64,000 bases of DNA, from contig SCKX01000001.1 in NCBI GenBank assembly GCA_004100325.1, positions 355,453 to 419,452 on the forward strand, written 5' to 3'. The DNA is from Candidatus Microsaccharimonas sossegonensis. GTDB lineage: Bacteria; Patescibacteriota; Saccharimonadia; Saccharimonadales; Saccharimonadaceae. Both the position numbers and the translations under genes were made by a program. Positions 1 through 8,966 of this stretch are shown here, in pieces. Position 1 is the stretch's first letter. The number at the start of each line of letters is the position of its first letter. The notes below the pieces were generated by a model. It worked only from the letters and a program-made list of their open reading frames with translations. It ran no database searches and was not told the origin of the DNA.

Positions 1-146
1 GGAGAAGGTAAACCCTGCCTGCTGCAAGGAGGTCAACATTAAAGAACGATCCGTTCGTTGGCCGGTACCCGCTCGATCCTAGGGGCAACTCTAGGGCTAG
101 ATAGATGGTCGTCCTCGACAAAACCCGGCTTATAGATGAACTGTCG
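1..146 (+). ncRNA. rnpB: RNase P RNA, 3' part
   Basis: This is the 3' end of the catalytic RNA of RNase P, which trims the 5' leader of pre-tRNAs. The block around 105-135 (AGATAGATGGTCGTC, then AACCCGGCTTATAG) matches the conserved 3' strand of the P4/P2 core of bacterial RNase P RNA. The 5' half lies outside the window. The RNA ends just before a strong hairpin terminator. The exact 3' end is estimated. Confidence 0.8.
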
Positions 147-180
147 AACTAAAAACACCCATTACAGGGTGTTTTTAGTT
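147..180. terminator. Bidirectional terminator between rnpB and rplT
   Basis: Perfect 14-bp arms (AACTAAAAACACCC and GGGTGTTTTTAGTT) around the loop ATTACA. There is a T-run on either strand, so the hairpin can end rnpB on the plus strand and the infC-rpmI-rplT operon on the minus strand. Confidence 0.9.
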
Positions 181-223
181 TCCTCAGCGTACTTCTCTGG
201 CAGTAGAGACTACCATGAAAGTA

Positions 224-568
224 TTATTTAACGGCGTTTTTAGCGATAGCTTTGAATGCAGCTGGTTCGCTGACAGCAAGCTCAGCCAGTACCTTGCGGT
301 CGAGTTCGATCTTGGCAGCCTTTAGCCCAGCGATCAATTTACCATAAGTGGTACCTTCGGCGCGGGCGGCAGCGTTGATACGAGTGATCCAAAGACCACG
401 CAGATCACGCTTTCGATTGCGGCGGTCGCGGTAGGCGTACTCGAGGGCACGGGTCACACCTTGCTTGGCAAGACGGAAGCTCCGTGTTCGGTTGTGTTGC
501 ATACCTTTGGCAGCTTTGAGGATTTTATTGTGTCGGGCGCGTGCGGTGACACTTCGTTTAACTCGCAT
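224..568 (-). CDS. rplT: 50S ribosomal protein L20
   Basis: L20 binds 23S rRNA early in 50S assembly and in many bacteria represses its own operon. The 114-residue product has the usual length and the family's very basic N-terminal helix (starting [20 protein letters not shown]), followed by the [12 protein letters not shown] region of the globular domain. An AAGGAA ribosome-binding site precedes the ATG. It is last in the order infC-rpmI-rplT, which is conserved across bacteria, 24 nt after rpmI and in front of a strong terminator. Confidence 0.97.
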   Translation of the reverse strand: MRVKRSVTARARHNKILKAAKGMQHNRTRSFRLAKQGVTRALEYAYRDRRNRKRDLRGLWITRINAAARAEGTTYGKLIAGLKAAKIELDRKVLAELAVSEPAAFKAIAKNAVK

Positions 569-592
569 AATTCCTTTTCCGTTCCTAAATCC

Positions 593-787
593 CTAGATGC
601 CCAGGGCTCGTTTAATGTTTCGTGCGGTGTGACCGGTGACGACTGCTGTCGTACCGATGCGTCGCTTTCGACCGTTACTCTTCTTGGCGAGAAGATGGGC
701 GCCGAATGCGCGTCGACGGGTCAATTTACCAGTGCTGGTAATCTTGACCCGCTTGGCGGTACCCTTGTGGGTTTTCATCTTTGGCAT
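593..787 (-). CDS. rpmI: 50S ribosomal protein L35
   Basis: L35 is a small 50S subunit protein. The 64-residue product begins [13 protein letters not shown] and contains [10 protein letters not shown], both signatures of the family, and its length is standard. It lies 33 nt downstream of infC and 24 nt upstream of rplT on the same strand, so the three genes are co-transcribed. Confidence 0.97.
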   Translation of the reverse strand: MPKMKTHKGTAKRVKITSTGKLTRRRAFGAHLLAKKSNGRKRRIGTTAVVTGHTARNIKRALGI

Positions 788-820
788 CTGTTTACTCCAT
801 TATTTCTACTGTACTACTTA

Positions 821-1327
821 TTATTTGCTTCGGATGACGACACTGAGGTTGCGTCCGGCCATTTGTGGCTCATGTTCGAGCACTGCATCATTTTCAAGAA
901 GGGTGGCGATGCGTTTGATCATCTCGTAACCTAGATCACGGTGGGCATTTTCACGTCCGCGGAAAAAGATTTGGAGACGAACCTTATGCCCATCCACCAG
1001 GAACTCACGTACCTTTCGGAGCTTGATATCGAGGTCACCTTGACCAATCTTCATACCGAAACGCATTTGTTTGAGTTCACCCTGTTTGTTGCTGCGGCGA
1101 TTTTTCTGCGCCTCTTTCATCTTTTGATACTGGTATTTACTCCAGTCAATGATCTTAACAACAGGTGGGTTGGCATTAGGAGATATTTCAACCAAATCAA
1201 GTCCTGCTTCTTCTGCCATTTTAAGCGCATCTGCACGACTCAAAATGCCAAGTTGTTCACCAGATGCACCGATAACGCGTAGTTCGCTGGCGCGAATAGC
1301 CTCGTTAATACGAATTGATTGACTGAT
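821..1327 (-). CDS. infC: Translation initiation factor IF-3, likely AUC start
   Basis: IF-3 keeps 30S subunits free and checks the start codon. The frame contains the family signatures DLVEISPNANPPVVKI and FRGRENAHRDLG. The first ATG would give only 140 residues and remove the conserved N-terminal stretch RINEAIRASELRVIGASGEQLG. That stretch is encoded upstream in the same frame, where no ATG, GTG or TTG exists before an in-frame TAA. An AAGGAG box at 1338-1333 sits 5 nt before ATC at 1327, which gives a normal 168-residue IF-3. Non-canonical AUU/AUC/AUA starts are known for infC elsewhere and are the basis of autoregulation. The AUC choice is inference; an AUU at 1315 is a weaker alternative. 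Confidence 0.88.
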   Translation of the reverse strand: MSQSIRINEAIRASELRVIGASGEQLGILSRADALKMAEEAGLDLVEISPNANPPVVKIIDWSKYQYQKMKEAQKNRRSNKQGELKQMRFGMKIGQGDLDIKLRKVREFLVDGHKVRLQIFFRGRENAHRDLGYEMIKRIATLLENDAVLEHEPQMAGRNLSVVIRSK

Positions 1328-1425
1328 AGATACTCCTTATTTCCTTCCGTTTACCCTTGCTGCATATCAGTGACGATTGCTTTACAAGAGTGAGTACAGT
1401 TGCCCTTGCACGTTACTCAGCCACT

Positions 1426-1454
1426 ATTTTACCAAAAACTAGTATATATCACAA
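1426..1454 (-). promoter_or_regulatory. Promoter of infC-rpmI-rplT
   Basis: On the minus strand TTGTGA (1454-1449) and TAAAAT (1431-1426) are separated by 17 nt. Transcription would start near 1419 and give a leader of about 90 nt before infC. Confidence 0.6.
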
Positions 1455-1478
1455 GGGTAAAACAAGAGGTAGGTCATG

Positions 1479-2999
1479 TTAACTGATGGGGTGAGCACGG
1501 TACTGCAGTGCTTCGGCAATGTGGGTTGCGTGAATAGTGTGGTCTTGACTACCAATTTCTAAATCGGCAATCGTTTGCGCAACCTTGATGACTTTAAAAT
1601 AACTGCGTGCTGTCAGCTGCAGTTTCGATGACGCACTAAGCAATAGTGTTCTTGCATCAGCCGAAAGCGTTAACTGCTTTTTTATCAATGCAGACGATAG
1701 TGATGCGTTGTATATATTACTACTGCTATATCTACTTTTTTGGATCTGATATGACTTTAAAATGGCTTTAAATACCTTAGGCTGTTGTTTTTTATCTAAC
1801 GTATTTAGACGTAACAAATGCTCATGATTCACCTTGGAGACATGCAAAATAAGGTCGATGCGATCGAGCAGTGGACCAGACAAACGTTTTTGGTACGCCA
1901 TAATTTGTGTCGCAGTGCAGGTGCATTCTGTGTCCGGATCGCCGTAATATCCGCATGGGCAGGGGTTCATTGTGGCGACCAACATAAAATCTGCTGGGTA
2001 GGTAATGCGCCCATGTGCTCGAGCAATTGAGATCGTCCGATCTTCTAAGGGTTGGCGTAATGCCTCTAGGACTGATCGCGGATATTCAGGTAGCTCATCT
2101 AAAAACAAGACGCCTAAATGAGCAAGGCTAATTTCACCCGGCATTGGTTTTGCACCACCTCCGATAAGTGCAATGGGGCTGGTGGTATGGTGGGGTGACC
2201 TAAAGGGTCGATCGGTAATGACACGCTCCCATTGACCGGCAATACTATGAATTTTGGTGACGGCAAGTTGCTCGGTTTTAGATAGAGGTGGAAGCAGGCT
2301 CATAAGAGCTTTTGCGAGCATAGTTTTACCAGCACCAGGCGGTCCAGTGAGTAAAATGTTGTGCCGTCCGGCAGCTGCGATCTGTAGAGCGCGCTTGGCC
2401 TGCTCCTGTCCGTGGATGTCGTCAATCGTTAACAGCGGTATCTTGGAGAGAGGTAGATCGATCAGTGGGGTCGAGGATGGTATATAGACCTCTTTCTTTA
2501 GGTGTAAGAACAATTCTTTCAGGCTGCTTACGCCGATGATTGCAATGTCGTCAACTAGTAGCGCCTGCATCGCGTTAGCTATTGGTATGTACACTTCTTT
2601 AAAGCCTGCATTCTTGGCAGCCTCAACGATGGTAACGACACCTCTAATTGGGCGAAGTTCACCGCTCAGTGACAATTCACCAGCGAATACCGCACCTGCT
2701 ATCTCAGTTTGACGAAGCTGACCACTGGCGATCAATACCGATAAGGCAACAGGAAGGTCATACTGTGCACCGTCCTTGGGAAGCTCTGCCGGCGCTAGAT
2801 TCACGATCAATTTTCGGGTAGGGAAGTCGAGGAGAGAATTAGAGATTGCACTTCTGACACGCTCTCTGGCTTCTTCTACGGCCTTGTTGCCCATACCGAC
2901 GATATGCATTGCCGGCAGCCCTTGCTTTAGGTCTGCCTCGACCTCTACTAAGGCGCCATTGAACCCCACCAGGGCTATCGTCATTACTTTTGCCGTCAT
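1479..2999 (-). CDS. comM: ComM/YifB-type Mg-chelatase-like AAA+ ATPase
   Basis: A 506-residue protein of the ComM (YifB) family, AAA+ helicases linked in other bacteria to branch migration during natural transformation. The N-terminal part has the Lon-protease-like fold typical of the family (starting near IALVGFNGALVEVEADLKQG). The AAA+ domain has Walker A GPPGAGKT, the segment NPCPCGYYGD with the CxC pattern, and a C-terminal Mg-chelatase domain. Length is normal. On the minus strand a GATAAT-like box lies about 11 nt before the ATG, so the mRNA may be leaderless or nearly so. Natural competence has been reported in Saccharibacteria, which fits a ComM homologue. Confidence 0.9.
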   Translation of the reverse strand: MTAKVMTIALVGFNGALVEVEADLKQGLPAMHIVGMGNKAVEEARERVRSAISNSLLDFPTRKLIVNLAPAELPKDGAQYDLPVALSVLIASGQLRQTEIAGAVFAGELSLSGELRPIRGVVTIVEAAKNAGFKEVYIPIANAMQALLVDDIAIIGVSSLKELFLHLKKEVYIPSSTPLIDLPLSKIPLLTIDDIHGQEQAKRALQIAAAGRHNILLTGPPGAGKTMLAKALMSLLPPLSKTEQLAVTKIHSIAGQWERVITDRPFRSPHHTTSPIALIGGGAKPMPGEISLAHLGVLFLDELPEYPRSVLEALRQPLEDRTISIARAHGRITYPADFMLVATMNPCPCGYYGDPDTECTCTATQIMAYQKRLSGPLLDRIDLILHVSKVNHEHLLRLNTLDKKQQPKVFKAILKSYQIQKSRYSSSNIYNASLSSALIKKQLTLSADARTLLLSASSKLQLTARSYFKVIKVAQTIADLEIGSQDHTIHATHIAEALQYRAHPIS

Positions 3000-3066
3000 A
3001 TTCTCAGTTTATTATCAGATATGCTAGTAATTCAAGGCTAAAAGTGCTATAGTTAAGAATGTTCGT

Positions 3067-3463
3067 GGGGCTGATATAGCTTCGACGCGAGGACTTTAAC
3101 AGGTTATTTTGCAAGTCGGACGCACACGTTACGTGCACAATGTAATTGCAAACATCAAGCAATCAGTAGCATCTATCGCTAAGCAGCTTTTCGCTGTGCA
3201 GCCAGTTGCTGCGCCAGCTTTCGCCTAAACGCCTAAGCCATCGACTTTCCCCGAGGAATCATAGGGGAAGCGGTGTTATACGTATGATTCTTACCCTTTA
3301 GTCAGGCAGCTGTGGCAATTGGGAACACTTTACAGCGCGTTTCTTTAGTCATTTTCGCCTTTATTCGAGGCTAAACGGAACGTACTACTCAATGAAGGCT
3401 ATACTTGTAGACGAATAACAGGTTACCTTTCGGACCCGGGGGCAGTACCCGGCAGCTCCACCA
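3067..3463 (+). ncRNA. ssrA: tmRNA
   Basis: Transfer-messenger RNA for ribosome rescue. The 5' end GGGGCTGATATAGCTTCGAC and the 3' end with a TTCGGACCCGGGGGC-like T-arm and encoded CCA pair as a tRNA-like acceptor (GGGGCTG with CAGCTCC, one GU pair). The tag frame runs from GCA at 3148 to TAA at 3226, that is 26 codons beginning Ala-Asn-Ile-Lys and ending Pro-Ala-Phe-Ala. This is long compared with the 10-residue E. coli tag, but the hydrophobic small-residue end suits protease recognition. Confidence 0.95.
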
Positions 3464-3547
3464 CGACACTATGATTTTCCGGAGTATCCACTTTTATTAG
3501 GCGGGTACTTTTTTGTTGATAAAGAAGGCGGAGGGTAGGTAAAAATA

Positions 3548-3578
3548 AAACAACCGCCTGCGAGGAACGGTTGTTTTT
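3548..3578. terminator. Hairpin terminator downstream of tmRNA
   Basis: Arms AAACAACCG and CGGTTGTTT with an 11-nt loop and a T-run follow tmRNA by about 85 nt. It could act in both directions. Confidence 0.75.
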
Positions 3579-4973
3579 GTGGAGTTTTTTCTTGATTTTT
3601 GTTTTTGGCTCTGAAATGTTCTGCACTGTATGTGTATAAACTTTTTATTCAGGAGCTACCCCTATAATAGGGCGTGAAAGAGCTTATGTCAACAACTTTA
3701 TCAAAGATTATTTAAGTAAAAAATACCACATATTTTATAGGGATTTCAGTTTAGTGTTCGTACAACATAGCGGAACGCTACATATCACGATACAATCGGC
3801 TAAAGTAGGACAGTCAATCATGATTTTATTGTTAGCGGTTAGCGAGTAGAAATTTCTTTTACACAGACGTCTATCCAGCCGATTTAATATTAGCTGGTGT
3901 TTGACGCAGTTTTCAGCCAGCCGTTGCACGATTCTATAGTCTCCTATAGCAACACGTGTTCATGCTGTGTCGAATACTGTCGTTTCATTTATTTTTAGTT
4001 GACAATTTGAAATGTCATATGTGGGTTTTTGTATGAACGACACGTCAGAAACATGAACGGAATGTACCAACTTGAGAACGAGTGAACAATTTCTGAACCT
4101 GCTTACACGAAAACTGAGTATCAACGCATCAATAGTGCTATGTAATATAAAAAATAACCGGCTGTCCAAGACCAAAATAAAATGTTAAAACCGAATGTAA
4201 ACGCGCAAATGTATCACAATAACAACGTTGTATTTCATACAATTAATATGATTAACACCTTGTATAGTATGTCATGAAACGTATCGAAGTATTAAATACA
4301 TCAAAATATTAACCCCAGAGTATTGACCACTAATACTGTTTATGCTACATTAAGAACAAGCTTTTACAAACACAAACATATGATTGAAAAGCATAGTTAC
4401 AAAAAGAAGTTCGCCATCATCGCACCTGAAGACGAACAACACTACCTTAACAATTAAGATTGATCCACAATGATTCCACTGAATCGATCTGACTTCCAGG
4501 GTCCACACCTGGGACTATAATTCGACGGAAAGTTGGCAACGTTAACACCTAATGAAATATGTGAACCTTTGGTCTACGTAGAAAAGATATTTTTTTACTG
4601 ATGACTTGCACTTTCGTACCTATCATTTTGATTCGTACAACTTGGATTCTCATGTGACATGTTCGCGTTGCCGATGCTCCGCCGAAAGGCGTTTTGATAG
4701 TAAGTACCAAAGCGTCTCGTGACTCCCTGATTCTCTCAATACATGACAATGAAAGAAAAGCAGCGATAACTCGAGACGTTTTGTGGAACACTCTTTAAGC
4801 GAGCACACGGTTGCCCCTGATATTTCAGGAGCGGTCAGATAGTCTGCAGCGATACACTGTTCTATGGTTCACACGCCCTTTTATTATTTACTGCGGCGTT
4901 TGCTGCAACCTGAACATGAAGGTGTATCGCTCAGGCACCCAATTGAGCACTCTATTCATACGCTCGCGGTTCC
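3579..4973. other. AT-rich stretch with no gene I can support
   Basis: About 1.4 kb between tmRNA and the next convincing gene. Only short open frames occur (64-80 codons), none with a ribosome-binding site, a recognisable family or a promoter-start arrangement like that of neighbouring genes. I see no tRNA, repeat array or transposase trace. It may be decayed sequence or hold an unrecognised RNA. Confidence 0.5.
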
Positions 4974-4988
4974 TATATAGTGAGCGAT

Positions 4989-5375
4989 ATGTTATCGAGA
5001 GTGATCGCAATTATGAGCGTGGTAAGCCTCTGCTTACTTACCCTGATGCTGGTGACGACAACGCCAGCCTCAGCGGGTCCTTTTGGACTCCTGTTGATTT
5101 TTATAACGGCTTATCTGACCTCCCTGGGATTGATAAGCTTTTTTTTGTATGGGATAAGTCGCATCATTGTTTACGCCACAGCTGGCTTTACGGTGCGCCG
5201 ACCTATGCAGCCGATGACATTTCGCCGCTCGTATTACTATTCGACGGTGCTCGCCGCTGCGCCGGTCATGTTGATTGGTTTGCAATCAGTTGGCGCAGTC
5301 GATGTGTACGAGTTAGTTCTTGTGGTTATTTTTGTGGTGATCGGGTGCATTTACATTACCAAACGTATTGATTAG
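4989..5375 (+). CDS. Small multi-spanning membrane protein
   Basis: Unrecognised, about 128 residues, with hydrophobic segments near residues 5-25, 28-55 and 85-120 (for example LLLIFITAYLTSLGLISFFLY and YELVLVVIFVVIGCIYI), so probably three or four transmembrane helices. I chose the ATG at 4989 over the GTG at 4980 because TATATA at 4974-4979 is placed as a -10 box for a leaderless transcript and there is no ribosome-binding site. It is followed by another CPR-type gene and an ATPase on the same strand. No function can be given. Confidence 0.65.
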   Translation: MLSRVIAIMSVVSLCLLTLMLVTTTPASAGPFGLLLIFITAYLTSLGLISFFLYGISRIIVYATAGFTVRRPMQPMTFRRSYYYSTVLAAAPVMLIGLQSVGAVDVYELVLVVIFVVIGCIYITKRID

Positions 5376-5488
5376 CATGAGCAGCATTTTCATTGAGGTC
5401 GTTACGCTATATTTCATATACCATTGCCTCACTCGGAAACGTCATCAAGCTAACGTTTCACTCGCTTCGTTATGCTATAATGACGGAT

Positions 5489-5902
5489 ATGCAGCCCGAA
5501 AACGTACCAGTGCCAAATGGGCCCGAACTGCCCCCAACTCATTCTACCCAAAATGGGGAGCGTATTCCGGTTCTGCCGACCCCCGAGGGGGGTCTCGATA
5601 GAGGCTTAGAGCGAGTCGAGCAGACAGCCGAAGCCAGCGCGGCAGCCGCCAATGCTGTCTATCAAGGCGCACCGGCAGTAGTGCCACTTCCGGCCGCCGC
5701 CGCTCCTGTGCCACACGCAGATGATTCCAATCCGGTCGTGGCTGGCGACGAGGATGTGATCGAAAAGGAGTGGGTAGACAAGGCGAAGAAGATTATACTG
5801 GAAACAAAAGACGATCCGTATGGGCGGACGAACAGGGTCAATGAGCTTCAAAAAGATTATCTACGCAAAAGGTACAATAAGGAGCTCGGGGCGAGCCAGT
5901 AA
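5489..5902 (+). CDS. Hypothetical protein, Pro/Ala-rich
   Basis: A 137-residue protein with a low-complexity Pro/Ala/Glu N-terminal half and a charged helical C-terminal part (EKEWVDKAKKIILETKDDPYGR, then a run resembling NRVNELQKDYLRKRY). A TATAAT at 5476-5481 lies 7 nt before the ATG at 5489, which predicts a leaderless mRNA; the ATG at 5480 would overlap the -10 box. It lies directly upstream of the TraG-like ATPase, and this pairing suggests one membrane-associated complex. Function unknown. Confidence 0.7.
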   Translation: MQPENVPVPNGPELPPTHSTQNGERIPVLPTPEGGLDRGLERVEQTAEASAAAANAVYQGAPAVVPLPAAAAPVPHADDSNPVVAGDEDVIEKEWVDKAKKIILETKDDPYGRTNRVNELQKDYLRKRYNKELGASQ

Positions 5903-5939
5903 CGGATGACAAGAGGAAAGGCGTGAAGGGAGACACAAC

Positions 5940-8852
5940 GTGATAGGGATCATCATTACCGTCTTGGTAATCCTCCTGGTTGTTGCCGGGATCCTTGGTT
6001 TTGCTTTTTTGCAATACCGACGTATACTGCGCGAAGCAAAGAACTACGAGCGCGGGCTAAAAATGGTGCCGCTCTATATTCACATTCCACCTATCAGTGA
6101 TGATCACGAAGCGAATGGGCGGGACGAGCGTGACGTAACCGAAGAAGTCCTGTCGCAAGCCCAGGTCATGTATAACATTATTGCCAGCACAGCGACGAAG
6201 GGTTTTAAGAGCCGTGTGTACGGACAGCGCCATGTTTCATTCGAAGTCGTCGCCCACGAAGGGCTGGTACATTATTATGTCGTCGTTCCGGTGGTGATGG
6301 TCAGCGTGATCACACAGGCGGTTGCTGCGGCCTATCCGTCGGCTCGCCTGGAGGAAGTCTCGGAACGTAATATCTTTAACCCAGCTGGCAAGATGAGCGG
6401 GACGATTGGCGGTGAGTTTACCTTAAAGAAAAACTTTGCGTATCCTATTGCAACCTTTCAAGAGTCAAAACGCGATGCCGCCCGGGCAATGCTTAATGCG
6501 TTATCGGCAGCTGGTAAAGAAGATGGTATTGGCATTCAAATCTTAATTCGACCCGCGTATACCGGCTGGGCAAAGCGTGCGGTTTCGACCGCCGAATCTA
6601 TTAAGAAGAATAAAGGTGTCAAGACTGGACTGGCTGGTGCAGTCAATCTGAACGGCATCATGGAGGCGTTATGGAAACCGCCCGAGACTGCTGAAAAGAA
6701 ACCGGAGGACAAGCAACTGAGTTCACTTGAGCAAGGGTTGGTAGAGTCGATTGAAGAAAAGACTCGTTACCCGGGTTACGAGACCATGATTCGTGTGGTT
6801 GCCTCATCCAATACGGCAGGAAAATCACAGGCGATGCTTGGCAGCGTCGTTTCGGCGTTTTCGCTGTTTGATTCTGCCTCTAATAACGGCTTTAAATTTA
6901 CGGTCAGCAAAAATATTGAAGAATTCGTGACGGCATACATCTTCCGTTTCTTCCCGCAGGAAGTGAACACAAACATTTTGAATACCGTCGAGCTGGCAAC
7001 ACTGTTTCATTTGCCAGATCAAGGCTCTATTCCCACTTCGCAGGTCACGCGTCAGGCAACCAAGCAAGTTGATGGTCCGACCCGTATCCTCGATGAAGGC
7101 TTTCTTCTGGGTGTGAATGAGTTCCGTGGCACCAAGAAACCGATTCGTCTTGGCAACAATGATCGTCGACGCCACACCTATATAATCGGACAAACCGGAA
7201 CAGGTAAATCGAAGCTACTTGAGAATCTGGCGTTCCAAGATATGATGGATGGCAAAGGGTTTGCGTTCATTGACCCACACGGTGACTCGGCCGAAGAACT
7301 CCTCGGCATGGTGCCAAAAGAGCGCGTCGAGGACGTGATTTACTTTAGCCCCGGCGATATGGAGATGCCGATTGGTCTCAACCTGTTTGAGTTTGAAACG
7401 CAGGACCAGCAGGACTTTTTGATTCAAGAGTCGATCTCGATGATTTACAAGTTATATGACCCAGGTCACACCGGGATTGTTGGTCCTCGGTTTGAGTCGT
7501 GGTTCCGTAATGCCGCTCTGACAGTGATGAGCGATCCGAACGGATCATCGTTCCTTGATGTCCAGCAGGTGTTTATCGATCAAGCTTTTGCCGACGAAAA
7601 ACTGAAATACGTCACGAACCGTATCGTTCTTGATTTCTGGAACAAGGAAATGGCGCAAACAAGCGAGTCTGCAAAAGGCGAAATGCTTGGGTGGTTTGCC
7701 AGTAAGTTTGGTGCTTTCCTTGGGAATGATATGCTTCGTAATATTATCGGTCAGTCAAAGAGTGGCTTTGATCTGCGCGAGATCATGGACAACAAAAAGA
7801 TTCTGTTGGTGAACCTTTCAAAAGGTAAAGTTGGGGAACTAAACTCGCAGCTGCTCGGTATGATCTTTGTGATGAAGTTCCAGGCGGCCGCCATGGGTCG
7901 TGCCAATATCCTTGAGTCAGAACGTGTTGATTTCTCACTGTATGTTGATGAGTTCCAGAATTTTGCAACTGAAAGCTTTGCGACCATTTTGTCCGAGGCG
8001 CGTAAGTATCGACTTAGCCTTGTGCTTGCCAACCAATTCATGACCCAGCTGACCGATCAGATTCGTGAATCTATCCTTGGTAACATCGGGACGGTGATTA
8101 GCGGGAGGATTGGGATTACCGATGCTGAAATCTTGGTGAAGAAGTTTACCCCAACCTTTGATGCTGAAGATCTGACGCGGTTGCCTAATTTCCAGACTAT
8201 TGCCTCGGTTATGATTAATGACGTGCCGTCTGCAGCCTTTAGTATGACGCTGGTGCCACCGCTGGGACAAAGCAACCCACAACTGCGTGATGCGCTCAAG
8301 AAGCTGTCGGCGGCGAAGTACGGGCGTCCTAGGGCAGAAGCGGAACGTGATATTTTCGCTCGGCTTGGGGCTGGTGACGCTGCTCGTAAAGAGAAGATGG
8401 ACGCGCTCAAAAAAGCCCAAGCAGACCGCATGGCCGGACTGCAAAATACCAGTGCCAATGGTGTCACTACTAATCGCCCAGCCGCCGCTTCTCCTACTGC
8501 GAGCGGCGGATCGTTCCTCGACGAATGGCTTGCCAAGCGTCAGCAGATTGCTGCCAAGCCAGCCGCCACTACGACACCTGCACCAAATCCAGCTTTTGGT
8601 CCAACGACTGGTACCGCGCCAGCGCCACAACCGCTCAAACCAGTAGAAACGCCAAAGCCTGTAATGAATCCATTCGTTGAGAACAAACCTACTCCTGACT
8701 CAAAGCCCGTAGTACCTGTTAAAAAAGCTCCTAGAGAAGAACCCCAACAACAATTCGAAGAAGCACCCCAGGAAATCATTGATATGAACAAACTTCATAT
8801 TAGAGAACCAAGCCAAAATTCCGGTGACGAAGTACACGTTAAGCTTCGCTAA
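5940..8852 (+). CDS. TraG/VirD4-like secretion ATPase, membrane anchored
   Basis: A 970-residue ATPase of the HerA/FtsK-like superfamily seen in type IV secretion and pilus systems. One N-terminal membrane helix (residues 2-26) is followed by a domain of about 350 residues. The ATPase core has Walker A GQTGTGKS near residue 417 and Walker B LYVDEFQNFATES near residue 665, in a DUF87/TraM-recognition arrangement. The last 150 residues are Pro/Ala-rich and probably disordered. The GTG start at 5940 has GGGAG upstream. CPR genomes commonly carry such genes with type IV pili, but no pilin gene is near. It could move DNA or protein; the sequence does not decide. Confidence 0.8.
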   Translation: MIGIIITVLVILLVVAGILGFAFLQYRRILREAKNYERGLKMVPLYIHIPPISDDHEANGRDERDVTEEVLSQAQVMYNIIASTATKGFKSRVYGQRHVSFEVVAHEGLVHYYVVVPVVMVSVITQAVAAAYPSARLEEVSERNIFNPAGKMSGTIGGEFTLKKNFAYPIATFQESKRDAARAMLNALSAAGKEDGIGIQILIRPAYTGWAKRAVSTAESIKKNKGVKTGLAGAVNLNGIMEALWKPPETAEKKPEDKQLSSLEQGLVESIEEKTRYPGYETMIRVVASSNTAGKSQAMLGSVVSAFSLFDSASNNGFKFTVSKNIEEFVTAYIFRFFPQEVNTNILNTVELATLFHLPDQGSIPTSQVTRQATKQVDGPTRILDEGFLLGVNEFRGTKKPIRLGNNDRRRHTYIIGQTGTGKSKLLENLAFQDMMDGKGFAFIDPHGDSAEELLGMVPKERVEDVIYFSPGDMEMPIGLNLFEFETQDQQDFLIQESISMIYKLYDPGHTGIVGPRFESWFRNAALTVMSDPNGSSFLDVQQVFIDQAFADEKLKYVTNRIVLDFWNKEMAQTSESAKGEMLGWFASKFGAFLGNDMLRNIIGQSKSGFDLREIMDNKKILLVNLSKGKVGELNSQLLGMIFVMKFQAAAMGRANILESERVDFSLYVDEFQNFATESFATILSEARKYRLSLVLANQFMTQLTDQIRESILGNIGTVISGRIGITDAEILVKKFTPTFDAEDLTRLPNFQTIASVMINDVPSAAFSMTLVPPLGQSNPQLRDALKKLSAAKYGRPRAEAERDIFARLGAGDAARKEKMDALKKAQADRMAGLQNTSANGVTTNRPAAASPTASGGSFLDEWLAKRQQIAAKPAATTTPAPNPAFGPTTGTAPAPQPLKPVETPKPVMNPFVENKPTPDSKPVVPVKKAPREEPQQQFEEAPQEIIDMNKLHIREPSQNSGDEVHVKLR

Positions 8853-8855
8853 ACA

Positions 8856-8949
8856 AGAAATCTAAAATAGCTCCTTCGGGAGACTTACAAATGTTGGAGC
8901 GTTAGCGAACAACATCAAAGGTCTTTTGAAGGAGCTATATTAGATTTCT
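8856..8949. repeat. 94-bp imperfect palindrome
   Basis: Outer arms AGAAATCTAAAATAGCTCC and GGAGCTATATTAGATTTCT enclose a second nested stem (ATGTTG with CAACAT) and the apex GAGCGTTAGCGAA. It fills the gap between two convergent genes. It may act as a terminator, but its size and nesting also resemble a REP-like mobile palindrome. Confidence 0.7.
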
Positions 8950-8966
8950 CGTGTAAGGGGGACTGG

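Noticed and set aside
4549..4791. An 80-codon minus-strand frame in the AT-rich gap
   Set aside because: No start signal, no family and no conserved pattern that I recognise; it could be real but cannot be supported.
4811..5371. A 186-codon frame overlapping the small membrane protein
   Set aside because: The overlapping frame from 4989 has clear membrane helices and a -10 box placed for its start; the 186-codon frame has mixed composition and no signals.
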